Virus record (IMG/VR): IMGVR_UViG_3300046777_001769
Coordinates: 1-52,973 of that record
Direction: 5' to 3' (one strand)
Origin: a virus
DNA length: 52,973 bases
The notes beneath the pieces are model-generated. The model saw only the letters and a program-made list of their open reading frames with translations. It did no database searches and was not told the DNA's origin. The first letter of the stretch is position 1. Every line of letters starts with the position of its first letter. Positions 52,229 through 52,973 of this stretch are shown piece after piece. A program made the translations under genes and the position numbers.

Positions 52229-52973
52229 CTACAATCCGAAGATAGAATAACTTTGAGTTCTCTTTTTCCAGAACTCCATATGATTATATTTATTGATTAC
52301 ATACTCACTTAAGAACTTTGTGTTATCACGATGTATTTTTTCAACCTTATTTCTCACAGTATGCATATTTTCTAAACGATAAACCTCATCATTCTCATCA
52401 CACTTTGGTTTTACATTTTCAAAACTATGAGTAAATCTTGGAAGTTCTAAGAAGTCATAAATGCGATTAAGTTCTTGTTGAGGATTATTTACTAAATCGT
52501 CATATTCAACTAATAGCAAATACTTATCATTACCCTTACGAAATGCTTCTGAAAGTGCATAATACGATTGACCAATAATACCCTGTGGAGACATTAAGTA
52601 ATCTGCACGATTATCGTTATTAATCTCCATACCATTAGCAATAAGTGCTTCGTCAATAAAAGAAGTTGTTTTTGAATGATAAACAAGGTTTAGAAATGAA
52701 GAGATAATATCTTGAATATCTCTTACTGGACATATAATCTTTGGTTCTTTTGTAATATAATCTTGAATGTGTTGGATTTGATTAACCCAACCTCTAGATT
52801 TATCAATAATGATATTTTGTTGGGTGTTAAAATAATAGTTTTCTGGAATGGAAGATAGGACTTTATGTGCTCCTTCTGGATTTGGTGTTGCTTTATATTG
52901 TTCTGATTGATATAAAAGATATTCTTCTGTGTAATGTATTGTATCTAAAAGTGGAGAATTTGTGGATGCGTGT
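52229..52973 (-). CDS. Sulfotransferase family protein (N-terminus off window)
   Basis: The frame is open to the right edge; ATG at 52630 is internal. Visible: IIIDKSRGWVNQIQHI (PAPS 5'-phosphosulfate-type segment), then KIICPVRDIQDIISSF (3'-phosphate site, C/P-x-RD) and YLLLVEYDDLVNNPQQELNR with YDFLELPRF, hallmarks of the sulfotransferase 3 family. It transfers sulfate from PAPS to a sugar or protein. Its place next to adhesin and glycosyltransferase genes suggests glycan or protein decoration. Confidence 0.85.
   Translation of the reverse strand, partial: HASTNSPLLDTIHYTEEYLLYQSEQYKATPNPEGAHKVLSSIPENYYFNTQQNIIIDKSRGWVNQIQHIQDYITKEPKIICPVRDIQDIISSFLNLVYHSKTTSFIDEALIANGMEINNDNRADYLMSPQGIIGQSYYALSEAFRKGNDKYLLLVEYDDLVNNPQQELNRIYDFLELPRFTHSFENVKPKCDENDEVYRLENMHTVRNKVEKIHRDNTKFLSEYVINKYNHMEFWKKRTQSYSIFGL

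Noticed and set aside
1-52973. tRNA genes, insertion sequences and attachment sites
   Set aside because: I looked for cloverleaf-like stretches, transposase motifs and direct-repeat ends and found none that I could defend by eye; a tRNA scan would settle the tRNA question.

Overview
The window looks like part of the genome of a T4-like myovirus infecting marine cyanobacteria (a cyanophage). The evidence is the baseplate order gp25, gp6 and then a very large gp7-position protein on one strand, T4-type late promoters (TATAAATA and the variant CTAAATA), a cyanobacterial-type HNH nuclease, a cluster of 2-oxoglutarate dioxygenases next to tail-fibre-like proteins, and a very long tract of tiny overlapping genes. 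DNA is AT-rich. Apart from one gene (45813-46397), every gene I can support lies on the minus strand, so transcription runs from high to low coordinates. No tRNA, CRISPR array or photosynthesis gene was found.

Layout, left to right. (1) 1-11.8 kb: late structural block with the cut-off gp7-position giant, gp6, gp25, then a conserved unknown, a glycosyltransferase-like protein and several tiny basic or membrane proteins, with late promoters and a terminator. (2) 11.8-13.6 kb: a junction with strong sigma70-type promoters, a long potential stem-loop and six very small genes. (3) 13.6-29.6 kb: early accessory tract. Many of its genes are separated by a near-identical ~35-bp element, 16 copies in one orientation from 12.8 to 29.6 kb, which often supplies the stop codon of one gene and the ATG of the next. 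Recognisable products are a nucleotidyltransferase/ligase-like protein, an adenine methylase beside a PD-(D/E)XK-like nuclease, an SF2 helicase, and three late-promoted or K/R-rich head-type proteins, two of them with T4-like capsid-targeting N-termini. (4) 29.6-42.8 kb: tightly packed small-gene operons joined by ATGA, TGATG or 8-nt overlaps, interrupted by two putative homing endonucleases (31.9 and 43.2 kb) that share a 5' stem-loop/late-promoter cassette. It also contains an AbrB-like protein, an HNH nuclease, an RlpA-like protein and several lipoprotein-like or secreted peptides. (5) 43.8-53.0 kb: SprT-like peptidase, four dioxygenases, two kelch-like repeat proteins (4 and 12 repeats), a virion-type protein, a two-domain glycosyltransferase and a cut-off sulfotransferase.

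How it fits together: early sigma70-like promoters (11.9, 13.3, 40.4, 43.8 kb) would let the host polymerase read the accessory tracts, and late promoters sit before structural genes and homing endonucleases. The right-hand block may both make and chemically decorate an adhesin. Most small proteins are recognisable only as cyanophage-style hypotheticals, and their functions are unknown. Two genes (26173-26819 and 43018-43631) are complete only if a -1 frameshift in an A-run is allowed.
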